Below, one piece after another: positions 22,321 to 35,368 of a stretch of 64,000 bases of DNA. Each line of letters opens with the position of its first letter. The first letter of the stretch is position 1. This stretch comes from Blasia pusilla (lineage: Eukaryota; Marchantiophyta; Marchantiopsida; Blasiales), in the NCBI GenBank assembly GCA_050084515.1, contig CM114271.1, positions 22,444,001 to 22,508,000 of the forward strand, given 5' to 3'. A program made the position numbers and the translations under genes. A model generated the notes under the pieces. That model made no database searches, was not told where the DNA came from, and was given only the letters and a program-made list of their open reading frames with translations.

Positions 22321-24119
22321 CTCGGACAATAGAACTCGACTGCTCATCTGCAAGCAACTCCAAAATTTCATCTCTTCCACCTCAAGGACCATGAACTACA
22401 CTTGATGTTGTGGTGCCATATCATCTCTCGGTGTATCTGCAACACATTCCAAGAAATTCAAGGGTGTCTCTCTCGATCACCCTCGGCATGTCAATCTCCT
22501 CGGATCTTTCCCCCAGCCACTGCCTCAACTGCCTCGGTAGGCATGGGGCTCATCAATGCAACCAGCCGCCATCTGCAATTGGGCACACATTTGGCCGGAT
22601 TCTCTCCGCAAACTTCTCCGTAGCCAATGAAAGTAGCCCTTGCAGCTCCCGGGATAGCTAGAGGTTTCCCATACCTACCGTAGTCTTAAGGCCTCTCGCA
22701 ATTACCGTGCCTATCGCACCCTCTTCTCCTTTGCAAGCGTCGTAACCCTTTGGCCTTTTGACTGCATGTTTCCTCCCGCGAGCCGCATGTGATAGCTTTA
22801 ATCGAGTTATCCGCTCAACCAGCATGTATTAGCTATTCGCGTCCAACTTGCTAAACCTTGACCGGCCGCATTTATTGTATGGTGACCCGCAACTCCTCCA
22901 AAATCAGTATTTGCTACTACCTTGATTTGCAACCTTGTGGTCAACCCCGCAGTTTCGACTGCAGTTCTATCCGTAAAAAATACCCTAAATGCCATCCACG
23001 CTTACTCTTGCTGCCTCGCAACATCCGACCACTACCTAGCCATGACCCTCCGCCATGCTTGACTATGTAGTCGTCGACCTGTGCGCAACTGCCTAGCTAG
23101 AAGTCTGCAACCGCATGTGTGGACGCTATCAACTTGACGCCGATGTTGCCTCCATGTTTTGTCTGTCCGTTGCTGGCGATGTTGTTCAACCTGTTGTCCT
23201 TGTTAGACTTTGCCGTTACTCATTGGACGGTTGTGATTAGCAGTCGTCAACTCACCGAATTTTTGCAATTTTGTTACACATTGATCGTTAGTTTCAGCAC
23301 TGTCCAGCGACGACAGGTGACATTTTGGATTGATGGGGTTGCAATTTCCTTTCTGATTTTCAATGTCTTGAGTTATAGCCGCTCGACAACAATCGAGTAC
23401 CATGCCATGATGCCCGTTGCCGCAACGCGCCGTTGATTGTTGCGTCGTGCTGCTCGTGGCCGCACCGCACAGTCTAGATCTCGGAGCCAAACCGTCATTG
23501 CGGAGTAGAGGATGTGTTTTTGATTGAGGAGGGTATGTCGTTGAGAGCCGAAAACCCATCATCGAGTGCCGTGCCGTGCCGTGCCGCTGGACCCGCACCG
23601 CACATCAAGGAGGTTTGAGCATCGTCAGTACCAAAGGAGTGCGACTTGCTAATTTGAGGAGTTTGTCTTCATGACCGAGTTGGGGTCAAGATTTTCACTT
23701 GTGGAGGAGTGACATCGATATTGTTGTCAAGTTACCCATTCTGGTCTTTTTCCCTACACGTGTGAGGGAATTCCCATTATTAGATAGTTATCTGGGGATA
23801 TTGGGCTTCGTGCAGATGTTGAGAGCATCCTTGATGTATGTGGTATAGGGAAAAATAGACTTGTATGGGATGTTTAGAGTTGAGGGTATGTTCTATAGAT
23901 GAGACGATAGATCAATCGATTTGCCGTACCACCCTGCTTGTTGACGCACACTACACGTCTAAGTGAGAGGGAGTGTAGGTTGCATTGAGTGTCGCATGTT
24001 TGATTGAGGGATTTCTTGCAAAATTGAGAGTGATCATGTGAGAGGGGAACGAGGGTCATCACAGCATCCTTTCGGGACTTTGAGAGGCAAGGTGGTGGAC
24101 TTGAGAGTAGCTCTAGAGG

Positions 24120-25500
24120 TTTTATGCCGAGTGGCCCGAGATTTCAAGGGTCTCCACCTGAGGGACCACCTCGACCTCCTTCTATATCGTCTTCAAACAA
24201 GGGGGAGGGCATAGAGGAGTTTGTTAGTGATTCACCGCACACATTGAGTGCTCCTACTAGTTGGATGTACGAGATGGACGCCCGGGGTAGAGGACCGCTT
24301 AGGTTTTCAAGAGCAGTGGGCACGATAGAGTTGCACGAGTTCATTGTAGAGTTTAGGAGTAAGTGTGACTAGTAGTAGGCTAGGAACTTTAGAGAGTTCA
24401 ACCCATTCACAGCATGGAACAACATATTCCAACATTTAGAGGGAGCGCCCATGGACAGTTACAATGAGTTCTCCCGGAGATATGCCCATGAGATCGAGGC
24501 ATGGAGACTCTACTATGACCCATACTATGTGTCATAGATTGAGTCGTTTCCAGATGAGGAGGAGGATTTAGGAGAGGCTACTTCCTCCTCCACTAGTGAC
24601 GTATTAGGAGGGGTGAGTCGGATTGGGGTAGTTACATCATCCAGTCAGGTTCATACTAGGTTCAACCCCGTGGTTGAGTTCTTTGCGGAGTTACGGACGA
24701 ACCACCAAGGGGTACGGGGTGAGAAGTTATGGAGCATCCATGACTTCCATAGGCACCCAAGTGAGAGTTTGCATGAGGAATTTACTCGAATGCGTTGATT
24801 AGTATCAGTCAGGGGATGATAGAGTCCTAGGCTATCTAGACATAGTACGCGATGCTAGACCGAGAGTTGCGGAAACGGGTGGGGGATGGGGTACTTCTTA
24901 TGCGCATCTCACCTATGTTGAGAGATGTTTTTGAGATCGCAAAATGTATTGAGGGCAATATGGATGAGTAGAGCATAGAATCCATAGGTTCCGTGCAAGA
25001 GCAGTCACGATTGCCTACACCACTAGTTTAGCAATATGGATTTTAGGAGAGGACTGTGGCACCACGAGCTCAGGGAGGATACCCGGAGTGTATGCCACAG
25101 AGACATGCGCCATCATATGCGGTGCATCAGTAGCTGCAAAGGATTATTTTTTGGGCATGTGGTGAAGCCCATCACGAGTGCGATTGCACCCATCGCGACT
25201 GTGGACGTGTGCCTCACTATTGAGGAGGAGATGGATCTACACGAGGAGTTTACAACTGTAACCATTGTCAGAGGTATGGTCATACACGTACACAATGTTT
25301 CAGCCTACACCTTGAGTTACGTCCGGACCAAGGGCCAAAGTGGGCACCAGAGCGAGTTGGCGATCCGGGTGGGCCTAGAGGTCGTGCACCAGGTGGACCT
25401 GTTGGGGGACGAAGAGTTGGATTTTCCAAAGAGGGTGGTGGAGTTGCCCATGGAGGAGGTAGAGGTCCGCCACCTAGAAAGGTTGAGGGGGGCATGAGGT
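24120..25500 (+). pseudogene. Gypsy B gag with intact zinc knuckle
   Basis: Gag-like residues include FRSKCD, then after two stops FNPFTAW and EGAPMDSYNEFSRRYA (about 24.40-24.48 kb), and a second gag-like block FNPVVEFFAEL (about 24.66 kb). At 25257-25298 CNHCQRYGHTRTQC is a complete C-x2-C-x4-H-x4-C nucleic-acid-binding knuckle. Stops at several positions and frame changes break the chain. Capsid/nucleocapsid role is by family knowledge. Confidence 0.75.
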
Positions 25501-26226
25501 TGGAATGGTTGCTCATATAGAGCAATTGCACCGGCAGATTGCCGCTATGTCATTGAGGTTATTCGATGTCAGATTAGTGGCATCGACGTCTTATGGAGCA
25601 GCCAGAGACATGGAGGATCCTGGTTGGATGTGCGCGGCTGCACAGATGGAGGCATCCATTGTTGTTATGCATGGAGTAACTGTAGAGTTGGATCCGCAAA
25701 GAGAGGAGGCTAGAAAACAGACATGGCTTCCTCAGTCTTTTACTTTATCTCAGGCAATGAGGACCCCATCGATGGGTTCTGATGAGAGTTCCTAGAGGGT
25801 TGATGTTGTGGATGTGCAGGCATAAAGGGCGATGGGAGAAGAAAGTGCGATGACTCCTATTGTAAGTGCTCAGATGGAGCCCATGTTAAGTACATTTTTG
25901 GGGGCGGCCTTTGCTATGTATCGCCCCCCATTGTTTTTTGCTTCCGATGTTATGATGTTGGGAGGTACGCCCGCCGAGGTTTTTCGGCTGGCCACTACGC
26001 TTTGTGAGCGTGGAGTTGGTGTTCTTGCCTCACGATAAGAGGTGATTATAGAGGAGGTGGTGGACCAGCCCTTGGAGCCTATGCTCAGGCCTTACACCTC
26101 AGAGTCATGGCAGGTTGCGGCTACTAGGATGGCGGAGATGCCCATCATACCGCTCCTACTGGAACATTCCGGGGGTAAAAACTAGGCCCTGCAGTTATCC
26201 CCTGACAACCTGCTATAGAGAGTGCC

Positions 26227-26421
26227 TTGGTATCTCCAAGTGTTGGCTTGCTAGATAATCAGGGAGAGGTCTTCAATTTGGTGAGTCCAAGAGGTAAGAT
26301 TTTTTTTCTGCAACGCATCTTGTTGGATTCCGGAGCGCAACCCCTAATGTTGGGGAAAGCGGCGTTTACAAGGTTGGGTCTGACAAGGGTCGATGTGGAG
26401 AGTTGCCCATTCAAGATATAG
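26227..26421 (+). pseudogene. Gypsy B aspartic protease fragment
   Basis: The frame contains ILLDSGAQPLMLGKAA, where DSGA is the retropepsin active site, followed by a typical hydrophobic segment. It ends at a stop, and no joined frame reaches gag or RT. Confidence 0.75.
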
Positions 26422-28639
26422 GCATCCTTGGCTGGAGTGAGTACAACACAATTTATCACCCGACATGAGGGTTGTGGTGAGGATTCGACCCTGACATCTA
26501 TCAGGTGAGTCCGTGGTGTGAGCCAAGACGATAGTGACCGATGTCGAGTCCTATGACGTCTTGGTTGGAGATGCAATTTTCTACTTGATGGGGTTTTCCT
26601 TGGATTATTGGGAGGATTCAGCGTCCTATAGACCATGATGGCAGTCACGTGAAAGGTGACTTAGCTCATGACCTGTGTGATTCACATGTGGAGTAATCAA
26701 GCGACAGCCAAGAGGAATGGCGATATTATCATCATTCAGTAGCACCATCACGTGAGCTAGTGATTTGATTAAGGGGCATGTCCATGTTGAGGACACACTC
26801 GCGCCTGACACTTCTAGGGAGAGGAGTGTTATGATAACCGCATTATTCTGTGGAGGAGAGGTGCCACTGTAGGGTTCAAGTGAGGAGCTTTAACACTTGG
26901 CCAATGAGCACGTGGAGACAATGTGGAGTGAGACATTTGCACCGGAGCATGACGGGTCAGAGGAACCTGAGGTAGCCAAGAGTGCTACTATGACACCCTT
27001 GGACACCACACCGATTGTGTGGTGCAGCCTAGAGGAGGGTATCCGAGCACATGTTGGATCTCTTTGGAGGGATTAGCATTGGGTTGGCTGTTATTTGCAA
27101 ACAGAAGTGCACGTGCAGCTGTACCTATATATTGAGCTTGATGAGATTGCAAGGCGGGTTTCACTATGACATGTGGTGCAATTACGCCTCCAATTTCTTG
27201 ACTTTTTGTCTGCGTCCAGCGTACAGAGGTTCCACAATTCCCTACAAACGGATATTTTGTTGCTGGGGGCGCAGGACTTGGAGTGGGTAGGGACCATTGA
27301 TTTGGTCATTGCTGGTTGGCCATGTTAAGGCGAGTCGAGTGGTGGACAAGGTAGCAGGTTGGCTGACACTCAATCTAGGTTATTTTGGGAGATGATGAGG
27401 ATCTTGCAACACTTGCATGCGCATCAACCCCGTTCTCTAGCGTACATTCTCGAGAATGTGCCAATTTTGGGCGATTCGAGGTCCCGTGTGATGATGAGTG
27501 CACATCAGGTGTGCGCATAGATCGGCCCCGTAGTGTTTTTGGATGCGGCGAGTGTAGGTTCACGAGCACATTGCTTGCATCTATGATGGACCAACTTGGT
27601 GCCACATGAGTTATTGGGGAGGGCTTATGCGAGAGTGGAGGGCCCCTACAATTTCGTTGGTGGACTCTATTCTAGTTCCCGTTCGTCAATCATAGGTAGT
27701 GAGGCACGATGATCGACCACCGTTGACTATGGTCAACAATATTGGCATGGCACGGGAAACCTTTTCCACATTTGTGATTTTTCCCGCTTCTTATGCATAC
27801 AAAGAAGTCGGGCCTAGCTTGGTTTGGGATGACCAACTGTAGCTGATGGTAGAGACCAACGTCGATGAGCGAGAGTGAGCGATGGGATTTCCCACAAGAG
27901 TGACAATAGTACCGTCATTAAAGGCATCACGACGTCATATCTTGGGTCAGGAAATGGACTTGAATTTCTTGACATAGATCATCAGCTTGGGAGTAGTTGA
28001 GCAACATCCGATGAGGTTGCGATAGGTCACAGCTATTGCATTGGTAAGCCCCATGCTTACCAAGACAATTGAGGGATCGGAGTTGCTGCAGGTGAGATTT
28101 GAGGAGATCGATACGCCAAGGGTGATTAAGAGAGACACCCTTGGATCCCTTGGGATATGTTGTAGATATGTCGAGAGATGGCAGCCACAACATTGAGCGT
28201 GGTTCATGGTCCTGGACGTGGAGGAGATGAGATTTTGGAGTTGGCTACAAGGGAGCATTCGAGTTCTATTGTCAAAGACGGGGTTGCACCATAGCAACCA
28301 CCGATACATGCACCGGAGAGTCCTACCGTAGTCACGATGGAGACTAGGGAACCAGATATGGGCCCTAAGTTGACAAGAGGAGAGTGGTGCTGGATACTTC
28401 AGTTCCTTAGGAGTTATAGGATTTTTTTGCATTTAACATGTAGGATTTGGGTACGTTGAAGGGTCTAGGGATCCGCATTGATTGTCTAGCAACACGCCAA
28501 TCTTACGATGACATTACAAGTACAATGATATGGAGAGGGCTCTAATTTAGAGTAAGAGCGAGGACTTGGTTGGAATAGGACTAGTGGAGAGTATGCATCT
28601 GCCAGTGTCATGTCTGCCAAGAAGGGTGTGCATGGAAAC

Positions 28640-30160
28640 TGGACGGATAGGCGGATGTGTGGAGATTACCAACCCATCAATCGGTAGACGAAGTTTGATA
28701 GGTATGCCATCAAGGTTGCATGTGGAAAAATTCCATGTCCGCGGACTTATATCCGTCCTATGGAAGGACTTGTCCGTATGGGCCCCACCTTTCTCTTCTT
28801 TCTCATTCCCCTTACTTGCCTTCGTGTTCCATACTCCCCCATTTCTTCCTCCCTCCACCTCCACCTCCACTCCCTCATCCCTCATTGCTCCTCTCATCCT
28901 TGCCTTTCCTTGCCTTCCATCATGGACTAAAAGTGTGGGTCCCACCTCTCGGAACGTATATTCGTGGATATGTCCAAACTTGTCTGTCCATGTCCGTCGT
29001 AAGGAAGGACTTGTCCATTTTTGTGCAACCATGTATGCCATGCTCACCCTTGAGGAGATCTTTGATGTTATTGGATATGCAAAGGTCTTTAGTTCGTTGG
29101 ATCTTCAAGCCGCATACCATTAGCTGCCTATCAGATTAGAGGATAGGAAAAAGACAATATTTTGGTGCATCAACCCTCATGGGAAGGATTGCTTGTACTA
29201 GCGGCGTGTCTTACCATTTGGGTTAAAGAACACTCCGATTGAGTTTGAGAGGGTCATGGATAGGATCTTGGCAAGTTTGGATTTTGCTAGGTGTTATATT
29301 GACAACATGGTAGACTTTAGCGCCACGATTGAGAAGCATGAGCGACATCTGGAGGACTTGCTTCAATGATTGCAATTACATGGGCTGAAGCTACATCCAG
29401 GCAAGTGCAAGTTCTTTAACGACCAGATTGAGTACTTGGGTCATACGATATACCTAAGTGTCACTGGTGTGCAATGGACGAAGATAGAGGCTATTTCAAG
29501 CATTCCACGCCCTACAGATATGAGTTCAGTGTATGAATTCATGGCCTTAGCAAACTTCTATCGACGGTACTTCAAGGGTTTCAGTTTGATTGCAAAGCCG
29601 CTAACCTTACTAACCAAGGTGGATCACGAGTGGCATTGAGAGGATAAGCAAGAGAGAGCATTTCAGCTGCTTAAGGACAGGTTGACGTCCGCACCTATAT
29701 TGAGGAGACCAATCACTGGGCGTCCTTTCCAATTGCATACAGATTGGAGCATGTTGGGGCTTGGAGTGGGGCTCACCTAGCATGATGGTGAGGGTAGAGA
29801 GTTTGTGGTGGCTTCTGCTATTTGCTTGAACAATGGTGCGGAGGCAAAGTACAGCTCGTATGAGAGTGAGTGCTTGGCTACAATGTGGGCTATCGCGCAT
29901 TTCAGGTGATATTTATTCGGAAACCCCTTTACCATGGTCACTAATCATCAAACACTTAAGTGGATGATGGAGTCTGACAAACTTACATGGAAGCTTGCAA
30001 GGTGGGCTCTATTCTTGCAGGAGTATGACCTCCAGGTAGTAACTAGACCTGGGACGCTCAACCAAGATGCAGATGGTTTGAGCCGTTACCCATGCCTGAA
30101 TCACAGAGATGCAACTAGAGCTTTTTGGCATGGAGAGACTGATGAGGAGTTGGTGCCATG
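28640..30160 (+). pseudogene. Gypsy B reverse transcriptase and RNase H, split by a MITE
   Basis: RT begins with a conserved motif near 28.65 kb, is cut at 28711 by the MITE and resumes at 29034 (LTLEEIFDV, FSSLDLQAAYH). The catalytic box at 29295-29306 reads YIDN instead of YIDD. QIEYLGHTIY (about 29.43 kb) and FYRRYFKGFSLIAKPL follow, then RNase H with HTDWS (about 29.74 kb), YSSYESE, VTNHQTLKW and NQDADGLSR. Several in-frame stops are present (e.g. 29122, 29368, 29637). Confidence 0.85.
28703..29041. mobile_element. hAT-like MITE, 323 bp, with 8-bp target duplication
   Basis: TATGCCAT occurs at 28703-28710 and 29034-29041, directly flanking 28711-29033. The ends are CAAGGTTGCA and, reverse-complemented, CATGGTTGCA. 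Eight-base duplications and such ends are hallmarks of hAT elements. It interrupts the RT frame of gypsy B, which continues correctly after it. The middle is CT-rich with no gene of its own; GGACTTGTCC blocks near both ends link it to the MITE at 2918-3367. Confidence 0.9.
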
Positions 30161-30419
30161 ATGGCACGTGTGAGCCTATTTGGGTTCGTTGGCTATGGAG
30201 AGCCAAAATGTTGAGACTTTGATGGTGAGGTCTGATGGAGAGTCCTTGGATCTAGAGGCTAGTGAGGAGACGACGGGTGGCCGATATATTCACGAGGATA
30301 GAGTAGTCTTGGAGTACCTGTATACTTGCAGCGTCATGAGCATAGTGGATGCTAGAGAGCAAGATCAGATCCTACAGCGATCCAGGCGGTTTTGATGGAA
30401 GGGGACACACGTGTCGCGA

Positions 30420-31560
30420 ATTTGGGAGGATGGTAGAGTACATGTAGTGCCTCATCCTTCATAGAGAGCACATTTGGTGAAGCATGCCCATGAGGAGTTG
30501 GGTCATTTTGGAGTGAAGCGGACGTACAACTTGCTCCATATACAATATTGGTGGAGAGGCATGCAGACTGATGTTGAGCAATTTGTTGCCAAATGCATGG
30601 TGTGTGCCGGGCCCGCGCATCATTCAATGCTCCGACCCCATAATTTCATTCACTTTCGATCATGGGTTTAGGCTATAGACGGAGTTTGGATTTTGCAGGA
30701 CCTTTACCTTTGATGGATCGGCATAGTCATTCTATGTTGGTGATGGTCAAACACTTCTCAAAGTGGATAGAGTTGGTTGTATTTCTTGACTAAGCGAGTG
30801 AGGGAGTAGCGTATGCCTTCCAAGATTGAGTGTTGAGTCATTACGGCGCACCAGGTGAGGTGTTGACTGAACAAGGTAAAGGGTTTCTCGGGAAGTTTTC
30901 AGGCCTTGTGTGATCAAGCGTTGATCGACCACCGCACCACTTCATGAGATCATCTTAAGGCGGATGGACTAGCGAAGAGGGTTGTGTAGACAGTGAAGAG
31001 AGGTTTACGTAAGTATGGCTTGCAAAGAGGTCACCTAGGAGATAGGGACCTCCAATTTCCGTGGTTGGTGATGGAATACAGATTCAAAAAATTGGCCTCT
31101 TTAGCGTCTTCCTCACCGTATTTGTTGCTTTATGACCGAGAGCCAAATTTTCTTGCGGCCATTCATCGAGATGCTAGTGAGGTGTTGAAAATTTATGACC
31201 CTCATGCATAGATGGGAGCATATTCTTAGAGGGTTGAGTTGTTTCAGAGAGTGATGCCCATGACGTTTGAAAACTTGGCGACCTTTTTAGAGAGTGATGT
31301 CCATGGCGTTTGAGAACATCAAGATATTGGATTTATCAAGGACGCTATGTCTACTTGCAACAGACAGTGCCCACGACGTTGGATGTGACTACTTGGCGCA
31401 CTATCTTGAGAGTGCGTGAGGTTTTTCCATCTGGTGTTCTCTTATTTGAGGGACGCGATGGTATAGTTTCAGAGGACCATGTGCGTAACTATGCGTCATG
31501 TCATCTTTCTAACATTGACGATACATTTGATCTGAGCGTAGTAGTAGTTCTTGTAGGCTT
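30420..31560 (+). pseudogene. Gypsy B integrase remnant
   Basis: The H2C2 zinc domain is intact at about 30.48-30.60 kb (HAHEELGHFG ... CMVCAG). The core begins LDFAGPLP near 30.69 kb with the first Asp kept, then TEQGKGF where TDQG is usual (second Asp changed to Glu), then DGLAKRVV near 30.96 kb where the catalytic Glu is replaced by Lys and a stop follows. The downstream frame 30993-31211 (KRGLRKYGLQRG, then LPWL-like FPWLVMEYRF) is the conserved C-terminal part of this family. Non-functional. Confidence 0.8.
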
Positions 31561-31887
31561 GTGATGTATGTTGTGTGATTTTTCCTGTGATGCAACCACT
31601 ATGCTACTCTATGATGGATATTCAAGAGGATGGCATATGATATGTCTGTCGCCACCTCTCACTAGGGTTCCTCGAGGACAATGGATGTGCCCAGATGTAC
31701 ATAGAGTGGTTAGTTATAGATTCTAATTTATGTTTGTGACATGGATGACAAGAAGGTGACTAACGATGGGATCACATGAGCACCCGACCATTTTGATCTC
31801 AGCGTCTTAGAGATGTATGTGATGGTAGGTAGGGATAGATGGCTATCTAGAGTTAGAGGGACCTAATCACCAGCTAGGGGGACGATT

Positions 31888-32543
31888 GGAGATATTTTGG
31901 TACTTCTTGTCTTTGTTCTGTGGATTCCATGATTTAGCATGGTATCGTGTGTGTTTGTATACGCATTTGGTGAAAGCAATGTATGTTGTATAGCGATGTG
32001 TATGCGTGCAAAAATTATCACTTATTTTAGGATAGATCAACGAGATCTTGTAAAGAGTTTTCGCGGGTAATGGAGGACAACCTCAAGAGGTCAAGGATGA
32101 CTTGCTGAGTCCGAGGGTAACCTGAGAGAGCATATTTTTCCTTCGTTTCGGCTCATTTGGAGCCATATAGAGAAACTTACTATTTTGGGTAAGAAACATA
32201 GTTAGTCAACCTCAACCATTTTTTCAATGTCAAAAACATACTTTTTTTCTAGTATTGAAAACTTTAATTTTTCTAAATTTTAATGGGCGACTATATGGGT
32301 CCACTTTGGGAATTGGCCCTTGACCCACTACGGTAGGTCAAGAGCCAAGGAGATGACCAGCGAGAGCATAGGTTACCATGGAGAGAGCTTGTGAGAGGGA
32401 AAGAGGATATACCTCCAAGAGAGAGAGCTTGAGAGCTTATTCTCTCTTTATTGAACCTCTTGGCATGAGGCGACGAAGCTATGATCCTCCTTGCCTTGTA
32501 TTTGTAACCCAAGTCTCTCATTAGGATAGTGGGTTTGGTTTGA

Positions 32544-32623
<80 letters not shown>

Positions 32624-32800
32624 ATGCACATTTGTGAGACCTTGTGATGGAGTGAACCATTTGATTTAATTGAAGATTTTTTGGTACTTCTTGTCTCATT
32701 GTGTGGATTCCATGAGTTAGCATGGGATCGTGTGTGTTTGTATGTGCATTCGGTGACATCGATGTATGTTTTGTAGTGATGTGTATGCACACGACACCTC
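31888..32800 (+). repeat. 3' LTR region of gypsy B plus an extra partial LTR copy
   Basis: The LTR start TGGAGATATTTTGGTACTTC at 31888 is followed by sequence shared with 21.86-22.32 kb and reaches a (GT)n(GA)n run at 32547-32621. At about 32.66-32.80 kb the LTR start recurs (TTTTTTGGTACTTCTTGTCT), so a second copy, cut short, lies directly behind. A 55-bp block (CAAAAACATACTTTT...) at 32.23 kb recurs at 33.0 kb. Confidence 0.7.
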
Positions 32801-34523
32801 CTTGGGGGCCTCATGACCATGACTCACTTCCAAAATCCCTACTAGCACTTGGGCGCCGGGGGGGGGGGATGTCACTAAAATGAAAGAAAGTCCTTACATC
32901 ACTTGTGATCTTTTAGGGTTTAGAATCCCTAACCTATGAATGAAAAAAAAAGTTTTTGCTCACCCTTATGTTCTTTCAAGACATCCATTTGTCAACCTCA
33001 AAAACATACTTTTCTTCTAGTATTAAAAATTTTAATTTTTCTAAATTTTTCGAGAGAGTTGTATAGGAGTTTTAATGTAGACTATACAATCAGATAGGTA
33101 ATAGATTTTCAAGGCCCCAAGATACAATGGGATCCCTCCAAGTTCATGATTCATAAACTTCAAGAAACATATTTGAAAAATCACCATCGTGGTTTGCAAA
33201 TAAGTCATAAGACAATCAAAGGCAAGAAGAAAAGAGAATCCTTGTTTCTATCAAGAAAACTAATTACTTAAATAATGAAAGTATATTAATTCTAGACATG
33301 TTAAGACCTTTGCTCAATTACATGTTTGAGGTTTGGATTTAAAGCCTTTGGGAGCTTAACCAGGATGCAATAATGTCCAAAAGCCTTTAAGAGCTTACAT
33401 TTTGGAGTATATGTTGTTATCGCCGCCACTACGAGCTTCAAATAGATTGGTGCCTTTGTAGTATCTTCATGCGCTAAAATGTAAAGCAAAAAAGAGATTT
33501 TGTGTTTCTACATAATACAAATTTAATAGATACAAACATCATCTTTTATGTAACCAAGAAATATGTGAAAAAGGATGATATAATCAAAAAGAAAAACAAC
33601 CATATCCACTTTCCTCTAATAGAAGTTATACTTGAGAGATCGGGTTTTTGTATAGACGTGGTTGGAGGGTTAAATTGTACTCTTCTTTTACAAAATCTCC
33701 AAGCTTGCATAGATTGTTATGAGGGGATAGAAGATGTCAAAATGAATTGTAAGAGGATATTTATGCTCTATTATTCCATGAAAAAAAATCTTCCAAAACT
33801 CAAAAGGATTTATTCTTCAAAGAGTTTGTGTCATAAAGATCATTCGCATTGAAAAGGCTACTGTAATAGATGTCATTTGAAGCTTTGTTCACATGTTTGT
33901 CCACATAATTGGACCTTCTACTTGCCAATTTTCCCCACAATGGAAAATATGAAATGGTTAACAAAAAATATTGATTGGAGATTTCTAGTAGTTCTTGTGG
34001 AGTGCTCCCACTCATGCTGGTTGGCCTAACAAACACACATGGTTGGGGAATGAATGAAACAAAAGACTCTAACTACCGGTAATCCTAGTTTCATAACATG
34101 CTCGTATTGTTACCAAGGGTTTGGAGGAGCCAACCAATGATCTTGTTACATTGTGTCAACCTACTCATGATGTTTTAGTAGGGCCCACGTAATCATCCCA
34201 TACACTGATAAAATCCATGCATGATTTAACACTCAATTATCAAATCGTGTGTCAAGCGTGCAATGATTATTCAAGTAACTTCCAATGTGCTTTGACAATC
34301 ACGAATCAAACATTCATGCATCATGGGATGATATGGGCCATACGTTGTCCCTTGTTGATCATGAGTAGGTTAGGGACATTCTCTTTCATCCCTAGTCTAT
34401 TTTCTCACAATTTTGATAAAAGCACCACTATTTTACAACTTTCATTTCAACCTCGAGTGTGCAAACTAGGGCCCATGTTTTATGGTCCTAGAATGGTCGC
34501 ATTAGGCTATATCATCTTGGGAC

Positions 34524-34563
<40 letters not shown>

Positions 34564-35368
34564 GGGTACAGCGTGCCACAATTTCTCTAATTCTTCACAT
34601 GGACAATAACCTTGCACAATGCATAATCTCTAAAAAGGTACAAATGTTGAATATTCCTCGGCAATAAGCTTCTCATACAACACAACAAACCTTGCTATCT
34701 TGTCTCTATGCATGCATGCATGCATGTATGTATGTATGTATGTAGATAAATCTTTCCTACACACCCTAACGTTTTGGTCCCATTAGTTGGATTCTTATAA
34801 TTGTCTCTAAGGAAAATTTGCAAGCTAGGGCATGAGCATGGACTTCGTGACATAAGTCCTTGATTGCTGATCATAGGATGAAACAAGACTAGAACTAACA
34901 AAATAACAGTACGACCACGCGTGATTCTCCGAGCCACACAAGACCCCCACCTAATGAATTCTGCGCTAATCCCCTACTCAAGCTTTCTCGCCACAACAAT
35001 GCTAAGTCCTGAACTCCAACCTCGGCAACAATGGCATCAAATATTGGCGTCCACATCCATGAGTCAATCCACCTTCCTTTCCCCACCCCCCCTCGCGCAC
35101 AAAAAATGGATGGGAGGGAGGGAGGGATGGATGGAGCAACAAGGGTAGGGGGAGAGGGAGGTCCAACAAGTCCATGGGCGAGCAAGTTTCCAAAGGTGAT
35201 ATGTCCGGTGCAACAACACCAACTCAAGTGTATAGTACAAGGGAAGAAGACACCTCCAAAATGTGGGAGACTCCTCTTTGATCTCATGTGCTCCTCTCTA
35301 CGTCGTTCTTTCTGCTTTGGGAGGTGAGGAGGAGGAGGGGAAGGAGAAAACGGAGCGATGGATGTGTT
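32800..35368. other. Intergenic DNA, 3' side of the KORRIGAN gene
   Basis: AT-rich sequence with a G run (about 32861-32869), a GT microsatellite at 34526-34560 and a CATG/TATG simple repeat near 34710-34743. No coding region recognised. The part next to 35368 should include the 3' UTR and poly(A) region of the minus-strand gene, but I could not locate a definite end. Confidence 0.5.

Larger units (their letters stand above)
22300..28320. repeat. Inverted repeat, arms 22300-22640 and about 28000-28315
   Basis: The left arm (reads GGTTGCTATGGTGCAACCCC) is matched by the reverse complement of the right arm over more than 300 bp, including AATAGAACTCGA, GGGTGTCTCTCT and AGGCATGGGGCT/AAGCATGGGGCT. 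The arms lie within gypsy element B, one just after the 5' LTR and one just upstream of RT. About 5.4 kb separates them. Confidence 0.85.
21860..32660 (+). mobile_element. Ty3/gypsy retrotransposon (element B), plus strand, decayed
   Basis: LTR-like blocks at about 21.86-22.32 and 31.89-32.65 kb enclose gag (24.1-25.5), protease (26.2-26.4), RT and RNase H (28.6-30.2) and integrase (30.4-31.2 kb) in that order, which is the gypsy order with integrase last. A purine-rich AGCTAGGGGGACGA precedes the 3' block and is a good polypurine tract. Stops and substitutions in active sites show it is dead. It abuts gypsy element A on its left. Confidence 0.8.

Noticed and set aside
28566-29123. A 185-aa open frame as a gene
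   Set aside because: It runs through the MITE at 28711-29033 and joins RT fragments on both sides by chance.
32291-32820. Ser/Leu-repeat frames across the GA microsatellite
   Set aside because: They are translations of the simple repeat within the gypsy B LTR.
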